Below, piece by piece: positions 41,594 through 48,824 of a DNA stretch of 48,824 bases. Below the pieces are notes generated by a model. It had not been told where the DNA came from. It was given only the letters and a program-made list of their open reading frames with translations, and ran no database searches. Source of the stretch: Nitrospinae bacterium AH_259_B05_G02_I21 (lineage in GTDB: Bacteria > JADFOP01); contig JALLOF010000011.1 of the NCBI GenBank assembly GCA_027717595.1, positions 1 through 48,824 on the forward strand, given 5' to 3'. The first letter of the stretch is position 1, and the number at the start of each line of letters is the position of its first letter. Position numbers and translations under genes: made by a program.

Positions 41594-42564
41594 CTGTCGC
41601 GCGCCACGATGTAGTCGGCGATCGCGGTCAACACCTCTCGGTCCGGAGAGCCATCGAGGACAGCGAGGCGCTGCTTGGCCTGGGCCACGTAGCGCGAAGC
41701 GGTCTGCAGCGTGTAGTCGATGGCCTTGTAATCCTTCATCATCCCGATCACCTGGTCAACCTGCTGGCGGGTGACCTCCTCGGCGGTAAGGAGATCGGAA
41801 ATCATCTGGCGCTCGGACGCCGTGGCGTTGCGGTAGAGGTAGATGAGCGGCAGGGTCCCGTGGCCCTCCATGAGGTCTTTGCCGACGACCTTTCCAAGCC
41901 GGGCTTCCTCGGCCATGTAGTCCAGAGCGTCGTCGACGAGCTGGAAGGCGATCCCGATTTCGCGGCCAAACAGGCTCAGAGCCTCTTGCCCGGCGGGCGG
42001 GGCGCCGCCCAGGCTGGCCCCGATGCGACAGGCGGCTGAGATGAGTGCCGCCGTCTTTCGGTCCACGACCTCCAGGTACTCGTCCTCCTCTTCGGAGAGC
42101 TTCCCGGTCGAGACGAGTTGGAGGACCTCACCCTCGGCGAGCTGGGTCACGGCATGGGCCATGGCCTGCATGATGCGCACATCGCCGTCGGCGGCCATCA
42201 GCGAAAAGCTCGTAGCGAAAAGGAAGTCGCCCACCAGGACGGAGGCGTGATTGCCCCAGGTGGCGTTCGCCGTGGGGGCCCCTCGGCGCTGGTCGGCCTC
42301 GTCCACGACGTCGTCGTGGAGCAAGGTCGCCGTGTGGATGAGCTCCACCACACAACCGAGGGTAATGGCCCGCGGCCCCTCGTAGCCGAACAGTCTGGCC
42401 GATGAGAGGAGCAACAATGGGCGGAGGCGTTTGCCGCCGCCTGAGAATAGGTAGCGCCCGATGGTCGGGATGAGCTGGACGTCGGAGGCCAGGCTCTCCT
42501 GCATGGCCTCTTCAACCCGGGCCAGGTCGTCGTGGAACCGTTCGAGAACGGCGTCGAAATCCAT
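41590..42564 (-). CDS. Polyprenyl diphosphate synthase (trans-type)
   Basis: A 324-aa isoprenoid chain-elongating enzyme, likely making octaprenyl or similar diphosphate for quinones. The first Asp-rich motif is in LLHDDVVDEADQRRG and the second is DDALDY; GGGKRLRP and KTAALISAACRIG are also typical. The ATG at 42564 (MDFDAVLERFHDDL) is chosen; the frame to 42690 runs through the promoter. It is the first gene of a five-gene operon. Confidence 0.92.
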   Translation of the reverse strand: MDFDAVLERFHDDLARVEEAMQESLASDVQLIPTIGRYLFSGGGKRLRPLLLLSSARLFGYEGPRAITLGCVVELIHTATLLHDDVVDEADQRRGAPTANATWGNHASVLVGDFLFATSFSLMAADGDVRIMQAMAHAVTQLAEGEVLQLVSTGKLSEEEDEYLEVVDRKTAALISAACRIGASLGGAPPAGQEALSLFGREIGIAFQLVDDALDYMAEEARLGKVVGKDLMEGHGTLPLIYLYRNATASERQMISDLLTAEEVTRQQVDQVIGMMKDYKAIDYTLQTASRYVAQAKQRLAVLDGSPDREVLTAIADYIVARDR

Positions 42565-42674
42565 GGATGTCCTGCTGTCTGGGCCTGTACCCACTAGGGG
42601 TCGGACTGGAGCGAGAGCACAGGGGGAGTTGAAACCATCGGGCCCGGACAGGGCACCGAACCACGACCGTGGCA

Positions 42675-42703
42675 AGTCTATCGGGGCCAAAAAGGCTTGT
42701 CAA
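42675..42703 (-). promoter_or_regulatory. Predicted sigma-70 promoter of the polyprenyl synthase operon
   Basis: On the minus strand, TTGACA (42703-42698) and TAGACT (42680-42675) with a 17-bp spacer. The leader to 42564 would be about 104 nt. Confidence 0.6.
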
Positions 42704-42821
42704 GGTGTTTCGAATGGCGAGGAGTCCCGGCGCGGGGCGTCCGTTCCGCGGGCCACAAACCACCCTCCGTCGCCGCCTGTCCCCCAGGTCGGGACGAGCA
42801 CACGAAGCCCGCCCAGACCCG

Positions 42822-42850
42822 TTGCACTCAGGGACTCCCGGGAGTAAAAT
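42822..42850 (+). promoter_or_regulatory. Predicted sigma-70 promoter of the crp-like remnant
   Basis: TTGCAC at 42822-42827 and TAAAAT at 42845-42850, 17-bp spacer. It still looks intact although the gene behind it is broken. Confidence 0.5.
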
Positions 42851-42900
42851 AGGGCGCAGGGCTCACAGTCGGGGGCTCCCTTATTTCACAGGACCACATC

Positions 42901-43262
42901 ATGGCTCCATCCCACGGTCTCGCCCTCATCCCCATCTTTGCCAGCCTAGAGCCCCCTGACCTTGAGCACCTGACGGCCATTGCCGTGTCTCGGCCACTCG
43001 CTGCGGGGGAGCATCTATTCTTCGATGGCGACCCCTCCGAAGGCTTCTTCGCCGTGGAGAGCGGCCGCATCAAAATCTACAAGATGGCCGCGGACGGCCG
43101 CGAGCAGGTCCTCCACCTCGTGGGGACGGGCCAGACCTTCGCGCTCGCTTCCCTTTTCGGCGAGGGCGCTTACCTGGCCAACGCCGAGGCGGTCCAACCA
43201 TCAAAGCTGTGGCTCATTCCCTAAGGAGTTGTTTCTCGAGCTGGTGCTGGCCGAGCCCCCGC
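42901..43262 (+). pseudogene. Crp/Fnr-family regulator, truncated and frameshifted
   Basis: Remnant with a cyclic-nucleotide-binding-type beta-barrel: IPIFASLEPPDLEHL, GEHLFFDGDPSEGFFAVESG, RIKIYKMAADGREQVLHLV. It ends at a TAA at 43222-43224. One extra C in the CCC run just before explains the stop: with it removed, the frame reads PKELFLELVLAEPPL, the usual continuation of Crp proteins. After about 43262 the sequence is that of the opposite ferritin gene, so the dimer helix and HTH domain (about 110 residues) are gone. It cannot bind DNA as left. Confidence 0.8.
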
Positions 43263-43266
43263 TCCG

Positions 43267-43761
43267 CTACTCGGACTCCCGCTGGCCCAGCTCCCTGTCG
43301 TACATCAAAAGCGCCGGGCGTTGGTCGCCGATCATCTTAAGCGCCTCGACGACGGCTTCGGCTGATCGCTCCTCCTCGACCTGCTCGGTCACGAACCACT
43401 GAAGGAATACCTCGCTCGCGTAGTCTTTTTCCTTGCGTGCCATGTCGAAGAGCTTGTCAATCTCTTTCGATACTACTCGCTCGTGCTTTAGGGCTTGCTC
43501 GAAGATAGCGAGGGGTGATTTAAAGTTCACGGGCGGCTTGTCAATGGCCTGGAGCTCCACGCGCCCACCCCGCTCATTGATGTACTCGTAGAACCGCATC
43601 GCGTGGCCCATCTCTTCACGCGACTGCATGCGCATCCAATTGGCGAAGCCCGGCAGATGGGTCGACTCAAAGTAGGCCGCCATCGCCAGGTACAGGTAGG
43701 CGGCGTAGAGCTCAGCATTCAGGTGGTCGTTCAACGCCTTCTGCATCTTCTTGCTGAACAT
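43267..43761 (-). CDS. ftnA: Bacterial non-haem ferritin
   Basis: A 164-aa iron-storage protein. Ferroxidase ligands: E17 (LNAELYAAY), E50 and H53 (SREEMGHAMRF), a Glu in LKHERVVSKEI and Gln in QWFVTEQVEEE. Four-helix bundle length is normal. The ATG at 43761 has AGGAG upstream; the frame above it lacks similarity. It oxidises Fe(II) and stores the mineral in a 24-mer. It closes the set ispH, DsbA-like, MauE-like, ferritin on the minus strand, perhaps reflecting iron or redox stress handling (inference). Confidence 0.93.
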   Translation of the reverse strand: MFSKKMQKALNDHLNAELYAAYLYLAMAAYFESTHLPGFANWMRMQSREEMGHAMRFYEYINERGGRVELQAIDKPPVNFKSPLAIFEQALKHERVVSKEIDKLFDMARKEKDYASEVFLQWFVTEQVEEERSAEAVVEALKMIGDQRPALLMYDRELGQRESE

Positions 43762-43819
43762 CGCTCGGTGTCTCCTTTCGTGTCCCGCGCTCCTCGCATC
43801 AGCAGGAACCAAGTCGGGC

Positions 43820-44257
43820 CTACCAGCCCTTTGCCTCTAGCCACCCGTCCAGGCTTGCCCAGCTCAACGGATGGCGCACCAGCCACACACTCACACCCAC
43901 AAGCAGGAGGTCACCGACCAGGGTGGCGGCGGCCCCCTCACGCTTCAGCAGCGTCCCGAAGCATCCACAATTCTCCAGCGGCACCCCCAGGATGAGATTC
44001 GTTGCGATGGCGGCGGTGAAGACCGCGAAGCCGAGCGCGGCCGCAACGGAGGCCCACCGGGTCTCGAAGCCCACCAAGAGGTAGGCGCCCAAGACGAGCT
44101 CACCCCACGGCAGCCAGGTCGCAATTAGGGGGATCGCCGCCGCCGGCACGAGACGGTAGGCCTCCAAACTCTGGGCAAACGCCCCCGACGGCTCAAGCAG
44201 CTTCCCGACCCCGGCGACCACGAAGACCCCTCCAGCGAGGAGCCGGGCGGCCGTCAT
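43820..44257 (-). CDS. MauE/DoxX-family membrane protein
   Basis: A 145-aa protein with four membrane helices (about 3-20, 42-63, 68-92, 110-130) of the MauE/DoxX type. It contains ENCGCFG, a CxC pair at the membrane surface typical of MauE proteins, which assist disulfide chemistry in partner proteins. I prefer the ATG at 44257 (TAARLLAGGVFVVAGVGKLL); a GTG at 44296 just after the upstream stop is an alternative. It directly follows the Sec-containing DsbA-like gene, so the two may form a periplasmic thiol-disulfide pair (inference). Confidence 0.85.
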   Translation of the reverse strand: MTAARLLAGGVFVVAGVGKLLEPSGAFAQSLEAYRLVPAAAIPLIATWLPWGELVLGAYLLVGFETRWASVAAALGFAVFTAAIATNLILGVPLENCGCFGTLLKREGAAATLVGDLLLVGVSVWLVRHPLSWASLDGWLEAKGW

Positions 44258-44298
44258 GGCCCCGGGTGAGCTCCACCCACCGCCCGTCGCGGCCACGG

Positions 44299-44967
44299 TT
44301 ATCGCGCTCCCCGAAGGGATACCGCCCCTGCCAGGGCTCCTCGAAGCGCATCCAGGTCGGAGCCCACAAACCGGCGCCCATCGTCCATGATGATGGTCGG
44401 CGTGAACTCAACCCGATGGGCGTCCGTGGCGCGCACGTCCTCCTGTAGCGCCCCCTTTCCGACGCCCGTCCTGAGACACCGGCCAAGGGCAGCCATGTCC
44501 AGGCCGACCTCCTTCCCGTAGGCGAGCAGCCGCTGGCGCCAGTCTTCGGCACGCCCCCAGGCCCGCTGATTCTCAAACACGCGGTCCTTGTACGCCCAGA
44601 ACTTCCCCTGTCGGTAGGCACACTCGCCGATCTCCGCCGCCTGTGCCGAGCGGGGAGAAAATGCGACATGGATGTAGACGAGCTTCACCTGGCCCCGGTT
44701 TTCTTCGAGGAGGTGGTGCAGCGGACCCTGCACTTGGCGGCAGTGGGGTCATCCGTAGTCGCTGAACTCGTAGAGGGTGACGGCGGCGGTGGCCTCGCCC
44801 CATGTGGGATTATCCCCTGGGATGACCACCGGTCGGGGGCCGAAGAGACTCCTCAGCCCGAGGCCGCCACCGAAGGCCACCGCAGCGATTGCCACAGCGA
44901 AGAGCAACCGAACACCACTATGCCTCCGGCCGCTCACGGAGCAACCCCTACGCACGACTGAGGCCAC
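44299..44967 (-). CDS. Probable selenocysteine DsbA-like thiol oxidoreductase (UPHC active site)
   Basis: Two frames in the same register, separated only by a TGA at 44749-44751, make one 222-aa DsbA-like thioredoxin-fold protein. The N-terminal part has a membrane anchor (about 20-38) then TLYEFSDYG. The TGA is codon 73 and is followed by PHCRQVQGPLHHLLEENRG. This places the TGA exactly where the first Cys of a CPHC active site belongs (UPHC). Behind it come LVYIHVAFSPRSAQ, AYRQGKFWAYKD and the cis-Pro region VEFTPTIIMDDGRRF. A stem with a GG-U loop lies 15 nt past the TGA, where a bSECIS must be. The start is the GTG at 44967; a GTG at 44937 is possible. A nonsense mutation from TGC or TGT is the alternative. 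Confidence 0.7.
44716..44733 (-). promoter_or_regulatory. bSECIS-like hairpin after the in-frame TGA
   Basis: On the minus strand GTGCAG-GGTCCG-CTGCAC forms a perfect 6-bp stem. The loop carries GGU, which is also at the tip of the E. coli fdhF element, and starts 24 nt from the first base of the TGA. The position fits bacterial SelB-binding elements (about 15-40 nt downstream). Confidence 0.5.
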
Positions 44968-45049
44968 GCCCTAGGCATCGGTGCTCCTTGGCCCCCAGCT
45001 GCACGGTACGATAAGCGGAAAGATGCACACGGAGGAAGGATATGGGGCC

Positions 45050-46012
45050 TCAATCGCGGGCTGCCTTGCTCAGCTCAGGCGGAAGCGAGAAGTGGACGTC
45101 CTCCTCGACAACCAGATGCTCTTGTGTCACGAAGCCTAATCCATGCAACAGTTCGGCCACGCCCTTGACGAGGAACTCCGGGGCGCTCGCCCCGGCGGTG
45201 AGCCCCACCGTCCGGCGGCCATCCAGCCAGGCAGACTCGACCTCCTCAGGCCCGTCGATAAGATGGGCTTCCACCCCCCGGGCCTCAGCCACCTCGCAGA
45301 GGCGCTGGGAGTTGGAACTGTTGTCGGAGCCGACCACGAGCAGGAGGTCCAGCCCCTCGTCCAGCAAGGCTTTGACCGAGTCCTGGCGGTTTTGGGTGGC
45401 GTAGCAGATGTCGTCCTTTCTGGGGCTTTTGATGGCGGGGAACCGGCGGTGCAGGGCCTCGATAATCCGCCGGGTCTCATCGATGCTCAGGGTCGTCTGG
45501 GTGGTGTAGGCCACGCGGTCGGGGTCGCGGACCTCGAGGCGCTCGACCTCCTCGACGGTCCCGACGAGGTGGATGCGGCCCGGCGCTTCGCCCATGGTGC
45601 CGACGACCTCATCGTGGCCTGCATGGCCGATCAACACGATGTCGTAGCCCTGGGCTGCGAAGCGACGAACTTCCAGGTGGACCTTGGTCACCAGGGGGCA
45701 GGTGGCGTCGATGACCTCGATGTTCCGCGCCCTGGCCTCCTCCCAGACCGCCGGGGAGACCCCGTGGGCGGAAAAGATAACCAGGCTGCCGGGGGGGACT
45801 TCCTCAAGGCTGTCGACAAAAATGACCCCCTGCTCGCGAAACCCCTCCACGACGGCCTGATTGTGGACGATCTCCTTGCGGACGTACAGCGGCGGTGGGA
45901 GCGCCTCGAGAGCCAAATCCACTACCTCGATGGCCCGCACCACCCCGGCGCAAAAGCCCCGCGGGGCCGCTATGAGGCAGCGGCGCCCCTCTGTGTGGGC
46001 ACCCTCGGCCAT
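45050..46012 (-). CDS. ispH: 4-hydroxy-3-methylbut-2-enyl diphosphate reductase
   Basis: A 320-aa iron-sulfur enzyme, last step of the MEP isoprenoid pathway. Cluster cysteines C21 (PRGFCAGVVRA), C105 (DATCPLVTKVH) and C203 (DDICYATQNRQ). Conserved His 50 (EIVHN), His 83 (SAHGV), the IGHAGHDEV segment and SDNSSNSQRL are present. GGGAGGAACC precedes the ATG. A weak TTGACA-type -35 is seen near 46040 but the -10 is poor. It supplies isopentenyl diphosphate used by the polyprenyl synthase at 42564. Confidence 0.95.
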   Translation of the reverse strand: MAEGAHTEGRRCLIAAPRGFCAGVVRAIEVVDLALEALPPPLYVRKEIVHNQAVVEGFREQGVIFVDSLEEVPPGSLVIFSAHGVSPAVWEEARARNIEVIDATCPLVTKVHLEVRRFAAQGYDIVLIGHAGHDEVVGTMGEAPGRIHLVGTVEEVERLEVRDPDRVAYTTQTTLSIDETRRIIEALHRRFPAIKSPRKDDICYATQNRQDSVKALLDEGLDLLLVVGSDNSSNSQRLCEVAEARGVEAHLIDGPEEVESAWLDGRRTVGLTAGASAPEFLVKGVAELLHGLGFVTQEHLVVEEDVHFSLPPELSKAARD

Positions 46013-46163
46013 GGTTCCTCCCTAATCCAGCCGGCATGGGATAGCTGTCAACCAACCTCCATTATGGCGAACTCGGCGAGAAAAGCAAGAGGGGGAAGCG
46101 GACACCACCGCTCGCTCAGAGGAGACGTATCGGAAGAAACGGGCGCCGTGCGGCCCGGCCAGG

Positions 46164-47984
46164 CTAGTATCCGGGCAGGGTGGGAGGCAAGGGCTGGCGG
46201 GGAGACCGAGCGGGCCGGGGAGTGGTCGCCGGACTCAGCGACAGGATCTTGGCGGCCACCGGCGGCGGACTTTTCACCGGGAAGCCCAAGGGGCCTCGCA
46301 TATCCTCGATGTGTGTTGTGGGAAAGATGACGAGCGCCTGGGTCGCCTTCGCCAGCTTCACCCCCATGATCTCCCACTTCTCTTCATCTTTCAGCCCCTT
46401 GAGCATGGCCTTGACGGGATCGCTCGGCGTCTCATTGGTATCCTTTTCAAGGAGGTCGGGGGCCTCGAGCTCGTTGTTCAGGCGCTTGAGCGCCGTCACG
46501 TATGCGGCCTCCGTTTTGTTCGTGATGAAGGCCCCGATGAAATCGCCCTGCTTACCCCAACCGTAGGGCCGGCGGAGGCTGTAGAGCCGTGCCCGCTCTA
46601 TGCGCTTGAGCTTGGTGCCGGTCCGCTCGTAGATGAAGTCGAGCCCGTCGTTTACCGCGGTCACCTCGATCACCTTGAAGGCGGGGGCCCCGGTACAACG
46701 CCAAGCGGCCCCTTGGCACAAAGCCTGCTGCAACTGTTGGGCGACCCAGGCGTCCATGCGCCCATCTCCGGATGGATCAACCGCCCCCTTCCGGGGGAGG
46801 ATCACCTCCTTGATGCTGGCCAGATTGCGCAGCCTCCCGATGCGAATATGCCGCTTAGCCGAGGAGTCGGGGGCGACCGTAAAGTAGTGGGTGTGGGGGT
46901 CCTTTCGCGACACGAGCCAGTCGATCCCGAAGAGCGCCGCTTCGGCAGGCCTCAGCAAGTAATCGCGAAAGTCGAAGTTACACTTCTGGCCGGGGGCCGT
47001 CCGGTCGCACTGAAGCACCCCTCCGCTGCACGATAGGGTCCCGACGTCGTTGCGGCCGGGGCGGCGTTGCCCGCCGAGAGTGCCCTCGCGGTAGGTGAAA
47101 TAGAACCCGCGGCCCTCCTCCTCGCAGGCCCAGGACAACCGCTGGGCCGTCTTATACTTGTGGCGGTAGGGGAGGTTGTCCTTGTTGAAGGTGATGCGCA
47201 CCCGCCGGGTGGCGGGGTCGAGCCGAATCTCGTCGCCCGGCTTTTTGATGATGGAGCGGGTCACGCAGTTGGCCCGCATCGGATCGCAAAACTTCACCAT
47301 CGTGGGAAAGGTGGAGGAGACGTCGGGGTCGAGGAAGCTCCCGGAGCTCTTTTCCTTGAGGAGGTCGCGCTGAAGCCGGAAGATAATCTCCCCGGTGGAG
47401 GGGTCCTTCTTGAAGAGATAGGCGGTGGTCTTATCGGTCTCCGCGCCGCCGAGAAGCAGGCGCGCCCCGCTGTCGTCGACATATTCAAACACGACCTCCT
47501 GGGTGTAGTCGGGAGGGGCCTTTCCGTAGAGCGCCTGGTAGACGACAGCGTTCCTGGTGAGGAAGCCGGACGAGGCCGGCTGGAGCTTGAGGAAGCCGTC
47601 GCGCGTCATGCTCCCCTTGACGGCGCCGCCGTCGGCGGTCACGATGCCGACGACCTCGCCCGGTTTGCCCGAGCCGACGGCGAATATGGATCGGCCGTGC
47701 TGCTCGCCGACGGTTTTCGGGCCCTTGCGGATAAGCTCGTCCGGGGTGACCTCATCCACATCGCCCCCGAAGCGCTGGAAGTCCGCCAGGGCGTCCACGA
47801 AGGCCCCGCCGATGGTCAGCTTCCTATGCTTGAGGCCGAATTCCTGGCTCCGGGCAACCGTCGCCCCGATCCCACCGGCCACCAGGAGGACGATTAGAAG
47901 GAGGCCCATGGGACGGGCCCGCCTGGGCCTTGCGACCTCGTGGTCTCTCCGGTTCGTGCTCGATGCCTCCTGCCTCCAATACAT
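46164..47984 (-). CDS. Exported or membrane-anchored 606-aa protein of unknown function
   Basis: No family recognised. A basic N-terminus and hydrophobic stretch (about 26-45, MGLLLIVLLVAGGIGATVA, then RSQEF) look like a signal peptide or anchor. Six Cys are arranged as possible disulfides between about residues 245 and 350 (KFCDPMRANC, WACEEE, LSCSG, LQCD, QKCNFD), with two more near 425-435. The C-terminal part is helical and ends Pro-rich. The ATG at 47984 has AAGGAGG 8 nt upstream. The cysteines and export suggest an extracytoplasmic role. Confidence 0.75.
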   Translation of the reverse strand: MYWRQEASSTNRRDHEVARPRRARPMGLLLIVLLVAGGIGATVARSQEFGLKHRKLTIGGAFVDALADFQRFGGDVDEVTPDELIRKGPKTVGEQHGRSIFAVGSGKPGEVVGIVTADGGAVKGSMTRDGFLKLQPASSGFLTRNAVVYQALYGKAPPDYTQEVVFEYVDDSGARLLLGGAETDKTTAYLFKKDPSTGEIIFRLQRDLLKEKSSGSFLDPDVSSTFPTMVKFCDPMRANCVTRSIIKKPGDEIRLDPATRRVRITFNKDNLPYRHKYKTAQRLSWACEEEGRGFYFTYREGTLGGQRRPGRNDVGTLSCSGGVLQCDRTAPGQKCNFDFRDYLLRPAEAALFGIDWLVSRKDPHTHYFTVAPDSSAKRHIRIGRLRNLASIKEVILPRKGAVDPSGDGRMDAWVAQQLQQALCQGAAWRCTGAPAFKVIEVTAVNDGLDFIYERTGTKLKRIERARLYSLRRPYGWGKQGDFIGAFITNKTEAAYVTALKRLNNELEAPDLLEKDTNETPSDPVKAMLKGLKDEEKWEIMGVKLAKATQALVIFPTTHIEDMRGPLGFPVKSPPPVAAKILSLSPATTPRPARSPRQPLPPTLPGY

Positions 47985-48059
47985 CACGCACCCTCCTTCG
48001 GCCCGGGGGACGAAACGCCCCGATACTCCTTCGACACCGCCAGCCTCACACCTGGACAA

Positions 48060-48268
48060 TCCCTAATCCCAAGGGGAAAAGGATATATAACACAATATAA
48101 CATTATATGATTTTTCCCACAAGATTTACGGGCTGAGGCAGAGCGAACGGTATAAGTTTGGCAGGCAACGGCATATTACCACACACCACAGCAATTGAAA
48201 AGTAATAAATTGCTCCCCTTCTTCGTCTAACGACCAGAACACAACGGACGCCACTTGAGAGGCAACGC
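48060..48268. promoter_or_regulatory. Divergent AT-rich control region of the exported protein and comM
   Basis: It includes a TATAAT-like element on the minus strand near 48108 and an imperfect inverted repeat, GGGGAAAA (48073-48080) against TTTTTCCC (48111-48118), with AT-rich centre. This could be an operator or a transcript-end structure. Confidence 0.3.
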
Positions 48269-48824
48269 ATGCTCGCCCGGGTTCGATCGAGCGCCGTATT
48301 GGGGATTGACGCCCATCCCGTCGATGTGGAGGTGAACGTCTCGCCAGGGCTGGCACGCTTCGACACGGTCGGGCTGCCCGACGCGGCGGTCAAGGAGAGC
48401 CGCGACCGGGTGAAGGCCGCCATCACCAACGCCGGCTTCGCCTTCCCCGCCCGCCGAATCGTCGTCAACCTCGCCCCGGCGGACATGCGCAAGGAAGGCA
48501 GCGCCTTCGACCTTCCCATCGCCCTGGGGATAATCGCCGCTTCGGGCGTCGTGCCCCAGGAAGCCCTCGAGGGCCACGTTGTCCTCGGTGAGCTGTCGCT
48601 CGACGGGTCGGTCAAAGGCATCAAGGGGGCGTTGCCGATCGCCTCAGGCCTACAGAGCCAAGCCGGGCCGCCCGGCCTCGTGCTCCCTGCTATCAACGCC
48701 CCCGAAGCGGCGGTGGTCGAGGATGTGGCGGTCTATCCCGTTGCCACCTTGGCCGAGACGGTGGACTTCCTGCTCGGCAACCGGGCCATCGAGCGGGCCC
48801 AGGCCGGTATCGAGTCCGCCGATG
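48269..48824 (+). CDS. comM: Mg-chelatase-like ATPase ComM (YifB), 5' part
   Basis: The first 185 codons of a gene that runs off the window. The N-terminal ComM/YifB domain is clear: LARVRSSAVLGIDAHPVDVE, PGLARFDTVGLPDAAVKESR, DRVKAAITNAGF, RRIVVNLAPADMRKEGSAFD, LPIALGIIAASG and LGELSLDGSVKGI. The AAA+ core (Walker A/B) would lie beyond the end. ComM is a helicase-like ATPase that promotes branch migration during natural transformation. GAGAGG lies about 6 nt before the ATG. Confidence 0.9.
   Translation, partial: MLARVRSSAVLGIDAHPVDVEVNVSPGLARFDTVGLPDAAVKESRDRVKAAITNAGFAFPARRIVVNLAPADMRKEGSAFDLPIALGIIAASGVVPQEALEGHVVLGELSLDGSVKGIKGALPIASGLQSQAGPPGLVLPAINAPEAAVVEDVAVYPVATLAETVDFLLGNRAIERAQAGIESAD

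Larger units (their letters stand above)
42565..42900. other. Divergent intergenic region with two predicted promoters
   Basis: Between the polyprenyl synthase operon and the broken crp-like gene. It contains the two promoters listed separately. The rest is GC-rich spacer in which I see nothing else. Confidence 0.55.

Noticed and set aside
42901-43402. Selenocysteine or recoding explanation for the crp-like stop
   Set aside because: The stop is TAA, the continuation is in another frame, and the HTH domain is missing; it is a damaged gene.
44299-44733. Stand-alone 144-aa gene for the second half of the DsbA-like protein
   Set aside because: It would begin at a GTG inside the helix after the active site and lack the redox motif; the single Sec-containing frame explains both parts better.
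45143-46330. 395-codon plus-strand frame opposite ispH
   Set aside because: Antisense shadow of ispH; no start signal and no recognisable domain.
1-48824. tRNA genes, rRNA genes or CRISPR arrays
   Set aside because: No T-loop/acceptor combination, rRNA segment or regularly spaced repeat-spacer pattern was seen. The tandem TTAGACA units are too short and unspaced for CRISPR.

Overview
The window is one G+C-rich stretch of a bacterial chromosome. It was probably assembled from an uncultured Gram-negative lineage: it holds a MacAB-type export cluster, DsbA/MauE-type redox proteins and a possible muramyl-sugar salvage kinase, and three genes carry 1-nt indels in C-runs. I cannot place the phylum. 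Genes are closely packed, often with 4-nt ATGA or GTGA overlaps. Several promoters show a TTGNNN/17 bp/TANNNT layout, and one shows a sigma-54 layout. I see no rRNA, tRNA or CRISPR array.

Layout. Positions 1-447 are a repeat-rich intergenic mosaic. Positions 448-3343 (minus) hold a nucleotidyltransferase, a TIM-barrel isomerase and an AmgK-like kinase, read as one overlapping sugar-activation operon. Positions 3477-5576 (plus) hold a glutaredoxin, a metallo-beta-lactamase-fold hydrolase, a DUF2203 protein and a CPBP protease. Positions 5602-7592 (minus) hold a split, folate-free-looking MetE pair. Positions 7844-9609 hold trmB and a frameshifted formyl-THF cyclo-ligase-like gene. Positions 9563-14762 hold a YfhO-like membrane protein gene cut in two by a 2,765-bp IS1595-family element. 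The element has 23-bp imperfect inverted ends, an exact 8-bp target duplication and its own regulator, transposase and three passenger genes. Positions 14862-19200 hold a family-5 uracil-DNA glycosylase and a large secreted subtilase. The subtilase lies between direct repeats, and a scar made of gene fragments follows it. Positions 19936-24335 hold a MacAB-like exporter; positions 24352-27344 a thioesterase, a second metallo-beta-lactamase hydrolase and an unknown protein. Position 27475 carries a near-perfect sigma-54 promoter before a 68-aa Cys/His protein.

Positions 27858-30415 (minus) hold an M20 dipeptidase and Ddl. Positions 30626-33750 (plus) hold a FabG / long ACP / FabF / DUF4149 module. 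Positions 33751-38200 are accessory: iteron-like repeats, GC palindromes, an orphan terminase-small-subunit-like HTH gene, and an AT-rich foreign island with two two-gene operons (two nuclease-like proteins, two uncharacterised families) that look like mobile-element or defence genes. Positions 38271-42564 (minus) form a housekeeping operon: polyprenyl diphosphate synthase, AMMECR1, DUF4321, Maf and acyl-CoA ligase. Positions 42901-46012 hold a broken Crp gene, ferritin, MauE/DoxX, a probable selenocysteine DsbA-like protein and ispH. The window ends with an unknown exported protein (minus) and the start of comM (plus).

The strongest leads are: (1) the DsbA-like gene in which a TGA codon sits exactly at the first Cys of a CPHC motif and is followed by a bSECIS-like hairpin; (2) the IS1595 element and its passenger set (PIN protein, 270-aa protein, 50-aa Lys-rich protein); (3) the AT-rich island.
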